Positions 25,735-38,951 of a stretch of DNA of 64,000 nucleotides are shown here, piece after piece. The position numbers were made by a program, and so were the translations under genes. Position 1 is the first letter of the stretch. Every line of letters begins with the position of its first letter. Origin of the DNA: Paragonimus westermani (taxonomy: Eukaryota > Platyhelminthes > Trematoda > Plagiorchiida > Troglotrematidae). The notes under the pieces are model-generated. The model made no database searches. It was not told the DNA's origin and saw nothing but the letters and a program-made list of their open reading frames with translations. The stretch lies in the NCBI GenBank assembly GCA_008508345.1, contig QNGE01001285.1, forward strand, positions 114,104 to 178,103, in the 5' to 3' direction.

Positions 25735-26779
25735 AGAAAGCATTCGACAGGTTACGATACGCGATACGGTTATCGAGCGTTTGGTTTGTTTCCGCTTTAC
25801 TACTGTTTTTTCATGATTTCAATGTACAGGTGTTGTGGTACGGAGTTACTATAGTGTCCACAATTAACGGTGATAATTTATAGTACATTTTTTTTTCCCG
25901 TGTCACATACAGCTGTTGTTTGCTTCATACGTATCTTTGTTTGTAAGCACAATCGCCAATTTTTGAATATGACTGAACACGAGAACAGTAAACAGGAGTT
26001 TCCGCGCACTATTCTTTTTTTTTATTCTGAGTGAACGGTTGGTTGGTAAATTAACTACACAATGATATATTATAGCTCTGCCTATCAACCGACCTACTAA
26101 TGCTAAACTTTTTTCCATTCCACACCGTGTGTAGAATTATTTATCCGAAGTCGTCCGAATCTATCCTATGGTGCTGTCCGCATTCTGTTTGGCGATCTTT
26201 TCAGTTCGACGAACCTCAACACGTCAATGAGTCGATCTGCTTTATCGAGATACACTTTTCGTTTCATTTGTACGCACACATTTGAACTTATTCGTTACCA
26301 AGTCTTTGGTCGTTTGATCATTTGGTTGATAAGGCCACTGCACCTGTCTGACTGTTGCCAGCATTCTAGAATGAATGGCTAACCCAACGGAGAGTTTTAA
26401 CAAACAAAACCGAAAATTGGAACATTAAAAGTGTTTTCGGCCAGAATAATACTGTAAGTTAATCCCAACTCTTCCTAGTTACCTAGTAAAGCAACAGAAT
26501 GTTATTCATCTTTTGAAATGTGACATTCAAATACCAAGCACTAATTGTGAATAAAATCAGAAAGAATCATGGTGATTCTGCAAAGATGATCAAACTCCGT
26601 CCAACAAGAATAAAATGTTTCATAGAAACTCTAACTCCATTTCAGTCAGCTGAACAAAATTAAACCTGGATGTAGTACTACTATTGCACAGAAGAAAAAT
26701 ATACGTTACCACAGCCTATTCGTCATTCCATTTACAACAATGAACCAGCTTGATAAACACAAACCCGAAGCGCGAGCGT
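25735..26779. other. region after the gypsy tail, possible LTR remnant
   Basis: A purine run (aaagaaag) follows the pol stop directly, as a polypurine tract would. If the element kept its 3' LTR it should begin close after this point, but I cannot delimit LTR ends because no second copy is visible in the window. No gene is recognised. Confidence 0.35.
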
Positions 26780-26862
26780 GTCAGGGTGGCCGAGCGGTCT
26801 AAGGCGCTGCGTTCAGGTCGCAGTCCACTCTGTGGGCGTGGGTTCGAATCCCACCTCTGACA
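26780..26862 (+). tRNA. tRNA-Leu, anticodon CAG
   Basis: The 83-nt sequence folds into a complete class II tRNA. The acceptor stem is GTCAGGG paired with CTCTGAC and discriminator A at 26862. The anticodon stem CTGCG/CGCAG (26807-26811 with 26819-26823) holds loop TTCAGGT, giving anticodon CAG at 26814-26816, which reads CUG leucine codons. The variable arm is long, as required for tRNA-Leu. The T arm is GTGGG-TTCGAAT-CCCAC. A box (GGTGGCCGAGCGGTCTAAGG) and B box (GGTTCGAATCC) are intact, so pol III should transcribe it from internal promoters. There is no intron and CCA is not encoded, as expected for a nuclear gene. It is the only gene in the window that looks functional. Confidence 0.97.
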
Positions 26863-26867
26863 CGCAC

Positions 26868-26871
26868 TTTT
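26868..26871 (+). terminator. pol III terminator of tRNA-Leu
   Basis: A run of four T residues lies 6 nt after the discriminator base, the usual pol III termination signal. Confidence 0.75.
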
Positions 26872-29150
26872 CATTCGGCAAAAATTCCCGATTAGGTTCA
26901 CCAGTGTGTTTGGACCGTAGTTTGATATGATAGGATGCATGTTTGACTTTAGCTGTTCTCGTCGTATACACACTTGTGCAATTTAATGTGCCCACAGATT
27001 AAAACCATGTGATTACATTTGACAACGACCTTATAAACCTTTCATGAAACGAATTTAAATTTAACGCCAATCTGGAAACAGTAAGTACATTTTGTATAAA
27101 AAAGTCTTCGTCATAACTACGACTATAACGGATCATTGCCCGCTGAAGAACAGCTTAGAAGTCAAACCTACTAATTAGTACGGTTTGACTCAACTGTAAG
27201 CATTGGATTTAAAAACATTGTTGCGACAAGCGATCAGCCAACTTTCCATTAAGTGAGCAGTCAGAAGACTTATTATTTGCTAATTATGGCCGACAGTATT
27301 TCTCTGGATGTATGTGAAGCAAAATAGACGATGATATTACAAAAGGAGATGGGTCTAACATCAAACGGATACATAATTCATGCAATTGCGCCGTTCTCTG
27401 CGTCATGGTAGATGCTATCACGGTTAAACCAAACCCTCACTCGACTCTGATTAGTTAGATCAAGGGTGTGTACTAAATGGGTTCGGTTGACAGGCATCCA
27501 TCTGGTGTAGCTTCATTCCAGTATGAAACATTGTGATATAAAGACTGCATTGTCATCAGGACTATAGGTGTTCAATGTAACGCATAGCCTATTGGGTTTG
27601 ACTAGGCGGCAATCTTTTCACTCGTCTTCAGTGTTGTTTTAATAGGTATCCCTGCTATATATTTGTCATATGGGGCCTAATTAATAACCCCGTTGTTTAG
27701 CCCTCTCCACTCTGTTTGCTCACTATGGAGAAGGGCGGATACGAAGCCGTTAACCTTTGCAAGTTGTGAACGATTTGTACCATTGTTGATGAGGCCCCAG
27801 TGAAATATGCATCGCGCTAGCACTATCTAGTTAGTCTGAAATTTAATGTAGGTCTCAATGCAGCTGGTGCGATATGTTGAGGCGAATACTGTTTGGCATT
27901 CTCAACTGTTTTAGTCCGTGCATGATAAGACGTAAATCGTACGACAGACGTATCGATAAAGTGAATTCCACGATACGTATAAATGCATCTTTGTTTAATT
28001 GGTTATTTACTTGGTGCAAGTCTATTAATATCAAAGCGACACATTATGAAATTTTTTGTATTACGGTTGGTTGTATGTTGTTTTTCTACTATATAAATCA
28101 TTCGAGTGGGATATTGAGCCACTTGGCTCATGATTTTCTCACGCTGGTTTGGGTTCGTGTCATGGTTTGTTACATTTCGATGGATACATTCGGTTGTAAG
28201 CTGCATACTTGCATTTGTAAGATTACAAGGAGTTTCCTCTCGTTCTGCTTAAAACAGACCATGATATACGCTTCATGATATGAACTCTCAAACTGACACA
28301 CCACAACTAGATTTACACCTATCTGACCTCGTTAGTTAGAGAAAATCCGAACACGGTTTGAACCAGTAACTGTTCTCTTTTTGTGTCGAAGCCCTCATTT
28401 TCCAGTTCATTGACCGTTTAAAAATTGTTTGCTATGGTAAAGTCAAGAAGATCATACACTAGCTGGTTAGTCCGAACAAAAGCAAAACGAAGCAGTGTGC
28501 AGTACCCGATTGTGAGTGAACATGTTCGCAAAAACTTTTGATTGTAATAATGTAGCCATGTGACTGTGCTGAGTCACAGTTAACAAGCAGAAATTAAAAA
28601 CACCCAGCCAACAAGTGGGTGTATTTATCATTGAAGCACCGGTGAAACTATTCTCCATTACGTCAGCTATAACCATTGTTCATAAAGCGTTTTTTTAGTA
28701 AGGCGACAAAAAATGATCAAGATCAATAAATGGCCAAAAACGCAGCACTGTACACTGTTCAGACATGGACAGAATATAATCAAACCACAATCTGTGCATG
28801 AATGTGACACTGAAAATTCATACAGCTAGCATAAAAATCATATCCGTGCATATCGAGGCAAAGTTGAATTGTCTTAACGACTGCAACAAAAATCTGACTC
28901 TAACCAACAAGAATTATTAACCACCAAGCGGTGAACCGACGAAAAGTATTTCTCATCCCGCACGTTTTATCCCAAGCGGCGCTGCAGGGAAACTCTCAAT
29001 GATCCATTTTGGGGTCGTTTATAAAGTTGCACCCTAGCACCCAAATGTGTACTGGGGTAGCCTGTCTACGGATCCACCCAATGGTTGTTTTAAGATTTCT
29101 GGGTTACCAATGTGTAGTTTGGCAGATTTGATGATTTGTGAAGATTTGTG
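26872..29150. other. stretch without a recognisable gene
   Basis: The longest ATG ORF outside transposon relics (27874-28278, 134 codons) lies here, but it has no known motif and its length is about what chance gives in 64 kb. Two small hairpins occur at 28559-28578 and 28600-28622. Confidence 0.55.
28559..28622. repeat. two adjacent small hairpins
   Basis: TGTGACT (28559-28565) pairs with AGTCACA (28572-28578) around a 6-nt loop. ACACCCA (28600-28606) pairs with TGGGTGT (28616-28622) around a 9-nt loop. Both stems are perfect 7-bp stems. No terminator-like T run follows. Confidence 0.6.
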
Positions 29151-29245
29151 AAAATCAAGTCCTCAGCTGGATTTAAATCAGCGACAGAAACAGCATGACA
29201 GAGCGAGGCAAGCGCTTTACTAGCTAAGCTACGAAGCCACACCAG
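29151..29245 (-). mobile_element. tRNA-derived SINE head
   Basis: On the minus strand, TAGCTTAGCTAGTAAAGCGC (29212-29231) is a strong A-box-like segment, and TGATTTAAATCC (29169-29180) is a B-box-like segment at tRNA spacing. The rest does not fold as a tRNA. The flanks do not match SINE family A, so this is probably a different SINE family or a decayed tRNA pseudogene. Confidence 0.5.
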
Positions 29246-31149
29246 GAATTCAGAAATTTCACATTTGGACTCTGTTACCCATCCCTTCGAGTGCGTCATA
29301 TGGAATCCACCAAATGACTCAGGGGATTTTTGGAAACGAAATGGTGAGCAGTGAACCTGGTGAGGTCACACTTTACAAACTTTTGTACTAGTCAAGTGCC
29401 TAAATTTTGAGGGATAGCATACATTGGGCAGTCTGACAGGTGGAATTCTGAGCCATACTTATGCGCGGGTAACTCGAGTAATGGATATGCCAGCTAAGTT
29501 ATTGGTGCCATTCATTCGTGTTTCTCTCAAGTCACAAAATGCTTACCAGGACAACCATAATGGTCATAGAAAATCAAAATGATGAACTGGTGTGCAGATT
29601 AGATGGCGTCTACTCTAACTCAAGTGTACTGTGTCTGAGTTCTTGTACTACAACGATGAGAATGCCAGGATCGCTTACATTGTGATCTGTTCCAAGAACG
29701 TTACTATCCATGAGTGACTTTCATTTTGGCGAGAGTTCACACCTCTGCACTCTCAATCACTCATTGCTGCGCAGTGTTTGTAATTCCGGATGCCCAGTGG
29801 CCTGCTAGTCCTGTGGAATTGTGGTTCACGTACATTACATTAAAACTGATCATTTCGTAGAGTGTGACGAAATCGTCTCGGATTCTCCTCGCAGCAGAGT
29901 CTAACATCAAAAATGTACGCTGCGGTAAAACAGCCATTAAAAATGACAGATTTTATTGCCAGTTTATGCAGTTAGGAAACCAGCGCGATTGTTTCAGAGT
30001 ACAATTTTCATTTTTTTAGAATGTGAATAAAGATAGAGTACATCAACCACACAATCGCCATCAAATGAACGCAGTAATAGATATTGCTAAATCTAAGTCC
30101 ACCCTGCATTCGCATTTTATTTGGCAGCTGATAAGTTCGTTCACTAGGCCGAACACAATACGTCGAGTCGAGTCGTCATTCGTCACTGATTCAAACACTG
30201 ATCCGAAGTGGATTGGCGTAGAAATATGCGGCTTGAACACTTGTTCACTCATCGTAGGTTTAGCTAGCGGGTTTGATTCATCGGGGTCCACGTTATCAGG
30301 CCAGAAAGACTAAAATGCTTATCGGACCGTAAAGTCGGAATAGGAGTTTAATTTTTTGTCAAAGAAATGCTCCACCTGTCCGGCTTTGTCAGTGAAGTTT
30401 ATTTTTAGGGTTATCTCGACCGGAACAAACCAGTTAACAGTTAGAAAAGTGTTAGTACTAATGCTGTTCCATAAAATGTACCAAATAAATACGAAACCGT
30501 TGGGCACTATTTTACTGACAAAAATCTACTGAAGCAAAGTCTGTTACCACAGTTCTTTTGAATTGCCCAAGCAACCCGTTTGACAACGGGCGTAATACCT
30601 TATCTGGCAGATCCATTCCATCCAGTACGAGAACTTGATAAGTATGATATTGTTGTTCGGTAGGGTACGGTAGATGCTCACAACTTGCCCTGTGTTTTCA
30701 ACTCTTTCAAATATCTGAAGAAAAAGAGTATTGTCATGTGCTTTTGATGTACGTATAAAAGATATGCATCTAATCACCAGTTATTTTCTACATAATTTAG
30801 CCCACAAAACTGTTATGGTTTGCAGGTCTACTGGTAACCATGGAGCCTCTATCCTACCAAGTTAAAACTTAGTAACAAATATTCAAACTAACAAAATCTC
30901 TCTCGTTTTAATGAAAAGTGATGTGCAATACATTACTAGTCTAACTTCCAAGTGTGAAACCGGCTTCAAAGTGTGTTAGCTGTCTACATTTGGTTTATCA
31001 ATTATCATTGTTAGTTCCATCATGTAAGCGGTATCTCGTCTAACATTTGACGTCCATACTACCCTATTTCGTTGCTTTAAACTCCTAACAACTCCTTACC
31101 ACCTAATTCCTGGTAACCCATCAATTTTATTATCCACTAGTTCCATTCA
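29246..31149. other. stretch without a recognisable gene
   Basis: Nothing is recognised. A 96-codon plus-strand ORF at 30023-30313 overlaps a minus-strand ORF of similar length, and neither has a motif. Confidence 0.55.
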
Positions 31150-31530
31150 CGGGATTTGGGTAAGACTTCTTTTGTTAATCCCTCACCACCTCATCAAGCT
31201 TCTCGTTAGTACTAGTTAAACACTCGCTGCTGTCAATACCATCTTGTGCACTCAAAATCCTGTCACGCCATTCCAACCCGAGATTCTTACGGTTCGTTGA
31301 AGCAGTTGCAATTAATCGACTCAAACCAGCTCTCTGTGTTCAGAAACAACTGTTCGTGAACCTGACCCTTCCCTGGACTTAATGTCTTATCCTAACTCGC
31401 TTATTGATTTTCTACCCCTCAAATCGATTGTTTTAAAAAAGCTCACCCGTGTTATTGTAAGTTTGGTACTGACGAGTCAATACGAAATGCTTGCATTTAC
31501 CAGTTTTCATGTCCTATCTGCTTTGTTCAA
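31150..31530 (+). pseudogene. Ty3/gypsy pol C-terminal relic, uninterrupted copy
   Basis: The frame ending in VAINRLKPAL (31305-31334) matches the gypsy VSIDRLKPA site. The 45 codons before it are open and have the spacing of the HVFVR..GPF region, although most residues are changed. The nucleotides from about 31255 to 31530 align with 38680-38779 joined to 41428-41560, for example gcagttgcaattaatcgact against gcagccgcaatcaatcgact, and acgagtcaatacgaaatgct against actattcaatacgaagtgtt. This copy therefore shows the layout of the site before PLE1 inserted. The part after the LKPA site may reach into the LTR. Confidence 0.6.
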
Positions 31531-34500
31531 ACTGCTCGAGGGAACCAATTGTTTCACAATACCTACAACGTTAAAGATGTACGAGGAAAGTTTATGACAT
31601 ACTAGTGATAGTTCATACTTCTCTTTGCGTGTCCGTGTAAACACAAAATATCAACATTTAAACAGTCGTTTGATAACCCTATAACGAATACAAAAAGAAG
31701 TGTGATGTGAAGAATGGTTTAACCAACAGTTAGTCTTACAACGCTTTTTCATTTTCTGTTAGTTTCCTACCGATTTACTATCAACCTGACTCACGGTAAC
31801 TGTGTTATTCCTGAGTAGTTTCTACAATCATCTTATCCGTTGTTTGAATTTCTGCTCAGCTCGAGTAGCAACAACAACTTGTTTTTGTTTTTGTTGGGAA
31901 TGAATTTGTATCACTGCTCAACCGTAACTGGCGAGCAATTCGTGAATCTGACATTTTCTCTCCCGAATGAAAATCTGTGACCAAGTATAAGTGTCGTGCA
32001 AGTATGAGGTGGAAAACTAGTCAAGTGAATTATCCATCATGATACAATTTTCCACATAGATTAGGTGTTATATGTTTTATTTTCTAGAGCAGGTTAGATG
32101 ATGCAGGATGACTTTGGAATTGGCTATTAACTTAGTTCTCTATTCCTGTAACTATAAGCTGAATACTTTATTCCGCTCACATTCTTTTCATTCAGTTACT
32201 TAATTTTGTTATGAAAATGTGGCATTCGGCTTTAGAGAATTTTTTGAGTGATTGCCACCCTCAGTGTTATTGACACTTCTAATAGTTTTAATGGAATTCA
32301 TCAGTTTGTTATATTTTAGTTTCCTCAAAAACTCTGCACCTAATTGCTTTTTATTCATCAGTTTAGAATAGACACTTCAAAATGTCTTACGAAACCATTG
32401 CAAAACTCTGTCGTCATTGTGACGGATTTTGATGACCGGAATGATTGAATGTGACATCAGTTAATTCTTAACGTGTGTTCAGTTTGATTTTGTATAAACA
32501 AACAATCAACCGGTGCGTGTTAGGAAACATACATAGAATGTTCGTGACCGAAGGCAGATAAGGTGAACAGATAATCTGTAGGCTTAGAATTCTTCCTTTA
32601 TGAAATTTGTATATTTTGTGGGAAATTCAGTTTGGCAATCCATTTTTATAAAAACGTCTGGAACGTCTGATAAGTTTCGCTGTTTGGTTAACTTAGTTGT
32701 TCATTCGACACCAGTGAGCTAACATATGCCTGCATGTAGTTGGAAGCGATCTGATTGATTGAGCGGGAGCCGACATAATCATACCGAACGAATATCATAA
32801 AAACTTGCAAAACAAACACCTCCAGTCCAAATTGGGAGAAATCGAAGTCAGTTATATTTGTATGTCTTGCTAAACCACACAGGAATCTTCAATTACACTG
32901 GACTAACTGAGAACGCTTTTCCTTAGAACAAGCGGAAGAACCGTTTGCAAGCTTTGACACCTTATCAGAAACTGGTTTATCCGTAGTAAAACGAGCTTTA
33001 ATGAGAGATTCTCACAGCCGTTCCTTACTAACACTGTTATACGCTGTTATACACTACTACGTACAAATCCGCCAACTTTAATAAGATACTCTGTCCAGTC
33101 AAACAACATTTTCCAACTTATGAAACACGGGCAGCAATAAAGTACTGTTTTGCTTGGTAAGGGAATTTCATAAGTAATGAGTAATTATACTCTTGTATGT
33201 ATACGTATAAATTTATGACACAGTTTGTAAACTTCATCGTATGAATCAACCCCACTAGGTTCTTCTGCCTGGTTTCACAAGCGTGAATTTGTCTTGAAAC
33301 TATGTGTGTCGCAGTAAGTGGCGGCAAGTGAAGTGTCTAAGCTGAAGCCGGATTCACATCCCAATTGAACCGCTTTCACATTGTGTGCAAAAATCTAGAA
33401 AGAGATTGTAGTTCACATTGTCACATTGTCGTTCGACATCCTTGAATTCTGGACACTTGTATCTTGGGGCAGCGTGTAAGTAGCAATCATCACATACTAT
33501 GTCCTCACAAATCCGACCGAATGCGTTGGTCTTGTTACGACAATCTCGGAATGTAGGCCTCTATTTTGCGCACATTTCGGAATTCTTTTCTTCATTGATT
33601 CGGTCTGGGCGTTGGTACGTCTATCTTAATCGATAACCTTACAAAGATTGTTGCTTAGTTAGATTACAAAATTTTCATTTCGATTTTTATCCCAGTGACC
33701 TCACAGTAACAAAACCACCACTCGGTTCTGAGATATTCAGTACAGTTTCCCACACAAGCATCGCCAGTCGTCTGGTTCTACATCAAACATTACGCAGCAT
33801 CAGCATACTGTCTAAGAAATCAATAGTACATATGTTTTTATGGCAGAATGTTACGACTGTCAGGACTCGTTGAAAATATTCTTCACCCGTTGGTTCTATG
33901 AAACTTATGCAGGCTCCTGGCACGCCACATCTGGTGGAACACCTAATATTTACGTTTATTGTGCCGTTCTACTATAAGGTTTTGGTTGAGCCTAGAATGA
34001 ACAAAACACTTTTACTGTTTTGTGGTGTTTTTTGTTTATTGTGCCCTGTAAGTGCATGACAACAGTTTATTGGAGCATTAAATGACCCTTAATGCTACCA
34101 GGTGTGAGAGTAAAATATAGACTAACTTTTCTCGGGTTTTCAACGTTTAGTAATTATTGTGGAATGTGAAAAGTAATCCGATTATTTTTTAAGCGCGCCA
34201 TGGAACTTACGATAGGTATATACACTAGAAAATACATTAGAAGTTAAGATGAACCAGTTATTGAGGACCTAAGTATGTGGAACAAGTCGACGAAGGCTTT
34301 GGTCGCTTAGATCTGGGGTTAGAAAAATCATAAAACGTCTGGCTAGATGTCTTGACACAGTGGACCAACCGGGGTGACGTATGTGGTACATGGGCAATAA
34401 TTTTCAATCGAACCAATTTTTGCTCATGTTGAACAACTTGCAATAACGCGCAATGTAAATCTCATTCATTATTTTAGATTGTTCAACAGAAAGTTTTCTC

Positions 34501-35699
34501 CACCGGACTTTTGCTGTCTCACAGATACTGTTCAATCCTGTGAGCGCAACCCGAGCGCTAATCGATTTCTGGGATTCTCGTCACATTCCTTAATATCGTT
34601 AATACAAGTTCAATGCCCGTCCGGGACATTCATAGACTACTGTTAACTGTAAGAGAATTTCTCTTCGAGTGGTCACTTCGTTGGACCATGAAGTGGATTT
34701 CACAGGACACAGTGGGTTAAGTGAATGATCAAGTCCATGGGTGAAATTTATGATCTCTTGGTCGGTACAACATTTGCCGCGTTTGGACATGTTGTATCTG
34801 TCACTGGTTTGAATGCAGCACGGATATTCCACAATAAGATCCCTGCTGGTCCCAAAGCATTGTTTCTACAGTGATTTACGGTAAACAGTGTTGGTTTATT
34901 GTGCGTGTATTGTTTTTGATTAGGAAGAGTAAATCTGCCTTATTACATTGCACCGTTAAGGGTTCAGTTTACAATAACTTGTAACCGAAACGTTTATTCC
35001 AAAGGTTTTGTGCGCAGATTCACTCGATATACATGAGGATTTTGTTTTCGTGCAACGATTTACGTTCGCAGAGAGGTTGAAGGTGTCTCACGTAATTATG
35101 TATTGCCTTGGTCTGTTCGTTCCCGTGATGTTTATTCTACACAAGCTGTTTATGCTCAGATGGGTTTGAAGGTTTTCGTGCCCAAGGTGGGCGTTTTCGA
35201 TGGCATGATGGCAGAACATACAGTGATTCCCCTTAACAGTATTCAACTCAAGATTAGTGCAGTAATTTTTATTAGGTATGGGAAGACACCGTACTGATAG
35301 TATTAGGATGGAGATAAATGCCCAGTTTTTTTATTGACCTGGTGATTTTCCTAACTGTGTAGGCAACACTCATTTTTGGGTATGCCATAAATTGACAACT
35401 TAAAAACCTCTGATAGGGTTCACCCCGATGATTAGTACTGAGAGGTGAATAAATGTACTTACAAGCAAAGCTATTCACTAGTGGAAACTACGATACTTTT
35501 TCATGTGGGGAAGTGGTGTAGCCGCTTGTCGTGTTGGTTTCCCATTGGACATGGTGTGCGTTAATAGTGACAATAGAAACAGACTCTCTTTCCACTTGTC
35601 TCAATATGAGTGCCCTTGCAACTTAGATGTAATATATGACGAAATGTTGTACAATCTTGTAACACAAACGGTGAATAGATAAATGAGACGAACAGTTTT
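31531..35699. other. stretch without a recognisable gene
   Basis: I recognise no gene or element in this 4.2-kb interval. ORFs are all below 80 codons. Confidence 0.55.
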
Positions 35700-35880
35700 G
35701 CTATATAATAAGAGCAATGAAGTTCAACCTGGGGTGAACCTTTCGTGCTGCCAGATTCTGTTGCATCTTTGGAGTTGGGCAATATGTTTATCATTGTCAT
35801 TCGAAAGGTTCCTTAATATTTTTTTCGTTCAAGTTTTTTCATTCAGTTACCTATACCATGGCCAAAACCATATGATCAGT
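35700..35880 (+). pseudogene. possible LINE ORF2 fragment
   Basis: Nucleotides 35735-35765 (tttcgtgctgcc followed by gttgcatctttggag) resemble the family's RAAFANLRHLW coding stretch with a frameshift. The following frame reads HLWSWAICLSLSFERFLN and then a Y-L-Y-H-G segment where the family has VLLYGSETW. The order fits, but identity is low and the call is tentative. Confidence 0.33.
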
Positions 35881-38639
35881 GGGTAACCGACACGAAAAAT
35901 CATTGTACACCTGAATAATCCGGGTTCAGATGGTTACACAAAAATAAGTCACAGTCCTTAACGACCTGGAACCACCTGAAAATGACAATTCTCTAATAGC
36001 TTGAGTGGGAACGGCAGGTTGCATAATAAACAATACTACTTCATCAGTTTGCTTGTAATACTCGAACTTTGGAGACCCTGGTCTGTACGCATTGAAGAAC
36101 TCGTTCAAGCTGTCAATATAACCGAATATTTGTAGGCCCGATCTACACTGCGTGAATTTGTGATTCGTTTATAATGTTTTTCTACGTTACACTTTGCCAA
36201 CTACACTGTTGTTTTAGCACCCTTTTAACATGAAATTAATCTAAATTTTAAGGTGAAGTATTAAAAAGTACGACGATTGGCAAGAGAGCAAGTCACTGAT
36301 TTGAACTAGACTGAACCAAAGTTTTTGGAATGGACTTTAAAGTTTATCGTCTACCACTTTTAAGGCTAGAGACAAACGTCGATATGGTACCCTAAGTTCG
36401 AGTGTATCGTCTTTTGATTTGGAATTCCCGGGGCAAATACGGCTAGCAAAATCAACAGAAAAGGAGAACGTCAAATTTTCTACCGGGTATGTTACCGCGT
36501 TTGTTGAATCACAAAGGAATGAATGGAGGAACACTATTGAATCCTGTCGTGATTTTTTGAAACGTCGTCGGTTTGGTCAGGTAAATCGAGGGAAGTAATC
36601 TACCTCAGGCAAAAAGTGTGTTATATGGCAAATATTGTCTGGCTATACTTCTCATCGTCCAGATTTGCACAGTTGAACGCAACGAGGTTTATGATACCTA
36701 CGAAGGAGCGTTGGAATTGAAGTAGCATGGTTAAATTCTTGCATTGGAATCATGTGCTTACAGAAGGTCCTTAAAAGCCTAAAAGAACCTTACATGTGGT
36801 CAGTTAGAAAATGAAAGCCGTTGAACGAGCCAGAGATACCCACTGAAGTGTCGTTGACTTTTAAAATGACAGTCGAGCACTTCAGCAGATAAATGTAATC
36901 ACACTGAGAAAAAAACAAAGCCAACTTTTCTAACCAATGAAACCTTATTGGCACATTACAACCGGTCAAAAAATCCAACCAATCCTGAGCTGACTATTCT
37001 GTTAGTAAGCCTCCCACGGTTGACGTTGACTTGCTTAGAGAAATATGCTTTGCTGAGTGTAGCCACTCCACAGATTGTTATGGGAAAACATGAGTTAATT
37101 GTGTAATCTAATAATGACCGAAAAGGAAGTGACTGACACTTGTTGCTTGATTATTTTTGTGAAACTGAACGAAACTGTTTATAACCTTCGTGGGTCAGCG
37201 CGGCGATTCAAACGAATAAAGCTTGCATATAATTTGCTTTGTACGGATATAATCAAACTGGCATTTATTAACGCTGGATAACGCTCTTTTCAAATTTTTT
37301 TAATTGTGTACTTGGACGTGCGCATATGAAGCTGCACCATGGTAAAGAACCGACTAATCGACTATATGATATTCGAAGACAGGGAATTAGTGTTGTAGGG
37401 GAAGTATATGAAAGGTTCACCAACCGGAATTTGCACCTGTAAATTTTGCATAGTCAACAACCTAACTATTCTCTGGTGAAGTAGATTTTTAAAAGTAGAC
37501 GAAAAAATATGGCTTTTTAATCCATATTACAAACTTTGTCTTATGATTTTAGTTTGATCAGCGTTACACAGTTTTCAGAATAGCCAGATTCGGTCGACAT
37601 TTAAATTCGCGAAAAAGAAGTCTACTACTGTGATGATGGTTTTTGTTTATACTCAAGAGTCAAAGCATTTTGGTTTGTATGGTGTTCGCTCATACCCCTC
37701 CTAGATAAATCAAGTGCTGTTAGGTTCCATTTGGTTTCATGGCAAGCTTAAATTCCAGAAACGATATCATTTATCCTGCTAAATTTTGCGAGAGAATGCA
37801 GCAGACAGATGTCCTTCATTAATCAAAAACACCAAAGATATAGTGAGCAACTCACTGAGTTCTACATTTTACGTACAGAACATTTAACTGATGATCACAG
37901 TGTAACCTAGATGGCTGTGTCACATCTTGGTGCCAATGAGTGAATTAGAGCTAACATTGCTTCACACTGCACAAACCTCGGAAGGATAAGTTGGGCTATC
38001 TAGTGCATTATACAAAGTGTACGTTTTTACAGAGTGTAGCAGCATAAGTTGTATGCAAATCAAATAAAAAAGTACGTTTAGGGTTGTTTTCCAGCGCACA
38101 AAATTTTCGAAGGAAGTCTCATCATTTTAACTGTATCTGATCACTCGGCACATTAATCTGGAAATTAAACAAAACGGTCTGAACGTGAAGAGTAGTGGGT
38201 ACGATCACTTCGTATTGACTCGTCATTGGCAAATTTGCAATGAACATGAATCGGTTTCTTGTATAAAGCAGCTAGATGCATGGGACAGATAGTCAGTCCG
38301 TGAGCTGAGAAAGGTTACTGGGGCCAGAATGGGGTCGAGCTCACGAGCAATAGATTGTAACGGCCTCCGTACACCAGTAGAATCTTGGTTCGGAGCGACA
38401 CAGGAAGATTCTGAATAAGTAGGCTGGATCCGTAACGTGACCAATGGTCAGAACGTGTCTATTGGCCGTAGACACGGGTTGATGGCGTGGTTCAAGGACG
38501 ATTTCATTCTTCGGCAATACGGACTTTTGATCCTATCTGTGCTAATGTTTCCTAACCTCTTAGATCAGACAACTCTCGGTTCTGCATTTGTTACTTTCTT
38601 TGCAGTTACATGTAAGCTGGTAGGCTCAATCTGAGGTGC
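35881..38639. other. stretch without a recognisable gene
   Basis: No gene is recognised. The final part (38230-38480) has higher GC than its surroundings and overlapping open frames on both strands. It could be an unrecognised repeat. Confidence 0.5.
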
Positions 38640-38779
38640 CATTGACAAGCTGATCAGCTTGAGCATTTAGATGCTTGGTGATTCATTTCAATCCAGTATG
38701 CTTGTGGCTTTTTGAGGCAGCCGCAATCAATCGACTGAAGCTGGCCTTGTGAGTTCAGAAACAATTGTTATTGAACTTG
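38640..38779 (+). pseudogene. Ty3/gypsy pol tail, left part of copy split by PLE1
   Basis: The frame AAINRLKLAL (38720-38749) matches VAINRLKPAL at 31305-31334, and the neighbouring nucleotides align with 31255-31360. The similarity stops at 38779, exactly where PLE1 begins, and resumes at 41428. The 14-bp tgttattgaacttg at 38766-38779 is the left copy of the duplicated target site. Confidence 0.62.
38766..38779. repeat. target-site duplication of PLE1, left copy
   Basis: The 14-mer tgttattgaacttg is repeated exactly at 41428-41441 on the other side of the element. When one copy is removed together with the element, the flanks join into a sequence that aligns with the uninterrupted gypsy tail near 31338-31400. 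Confidence 0.85.
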
Positions 38780-38829
38780 ATAAACAGACTGAGAATACCG
38801 TGAGTATGCTCAGTTAAGTCATGAGAAAA

Positions 38830-38880
38830 ACCGCGTAGTAAACAAGCTTGTTTTCAGTGCTTCATCATCAGGCTAAACAC
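38830..38880 (-). ncRNA. hammerhead-ribozyme-like motif of PLE1 (decayed)
   Basis: On the minus strand CTGATGA (38871-38865) is followed by a short weak stem II region, then GAAA (38855-38852) and the perfect palindrome ACAAGCTTGT (38851-38842) in the stem III position. Stem I can pair only partly (GTTTAGC with CTACG) and the first stem I pair is lost. Hammerhead motifs with very short or palindromic stem III are established for Penelope-like elements. This copy is probably inactive. Confidence 0.5.
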
Positions 38881-38951
38881 AACACAGTTATATGGGTTCG
38901 CTGGGGGTTAGTATGTCCGTGGGGTGAGGGATGGTGATCACTGATGTTTAG

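Noticed and set aside
26716..26995. Two minus-strand ORFs over the tRNA
   Set aside because: They are translations through the tRNA-Leu gene.
27874..28278. Longest ATG ORF outside transposon relics, 134 codons
   Set aside because: No motif is recognised, much of it is hydrophobic and AT-derived, and an ORF of this length is expected by chance once or more in 64 kb of this composition.
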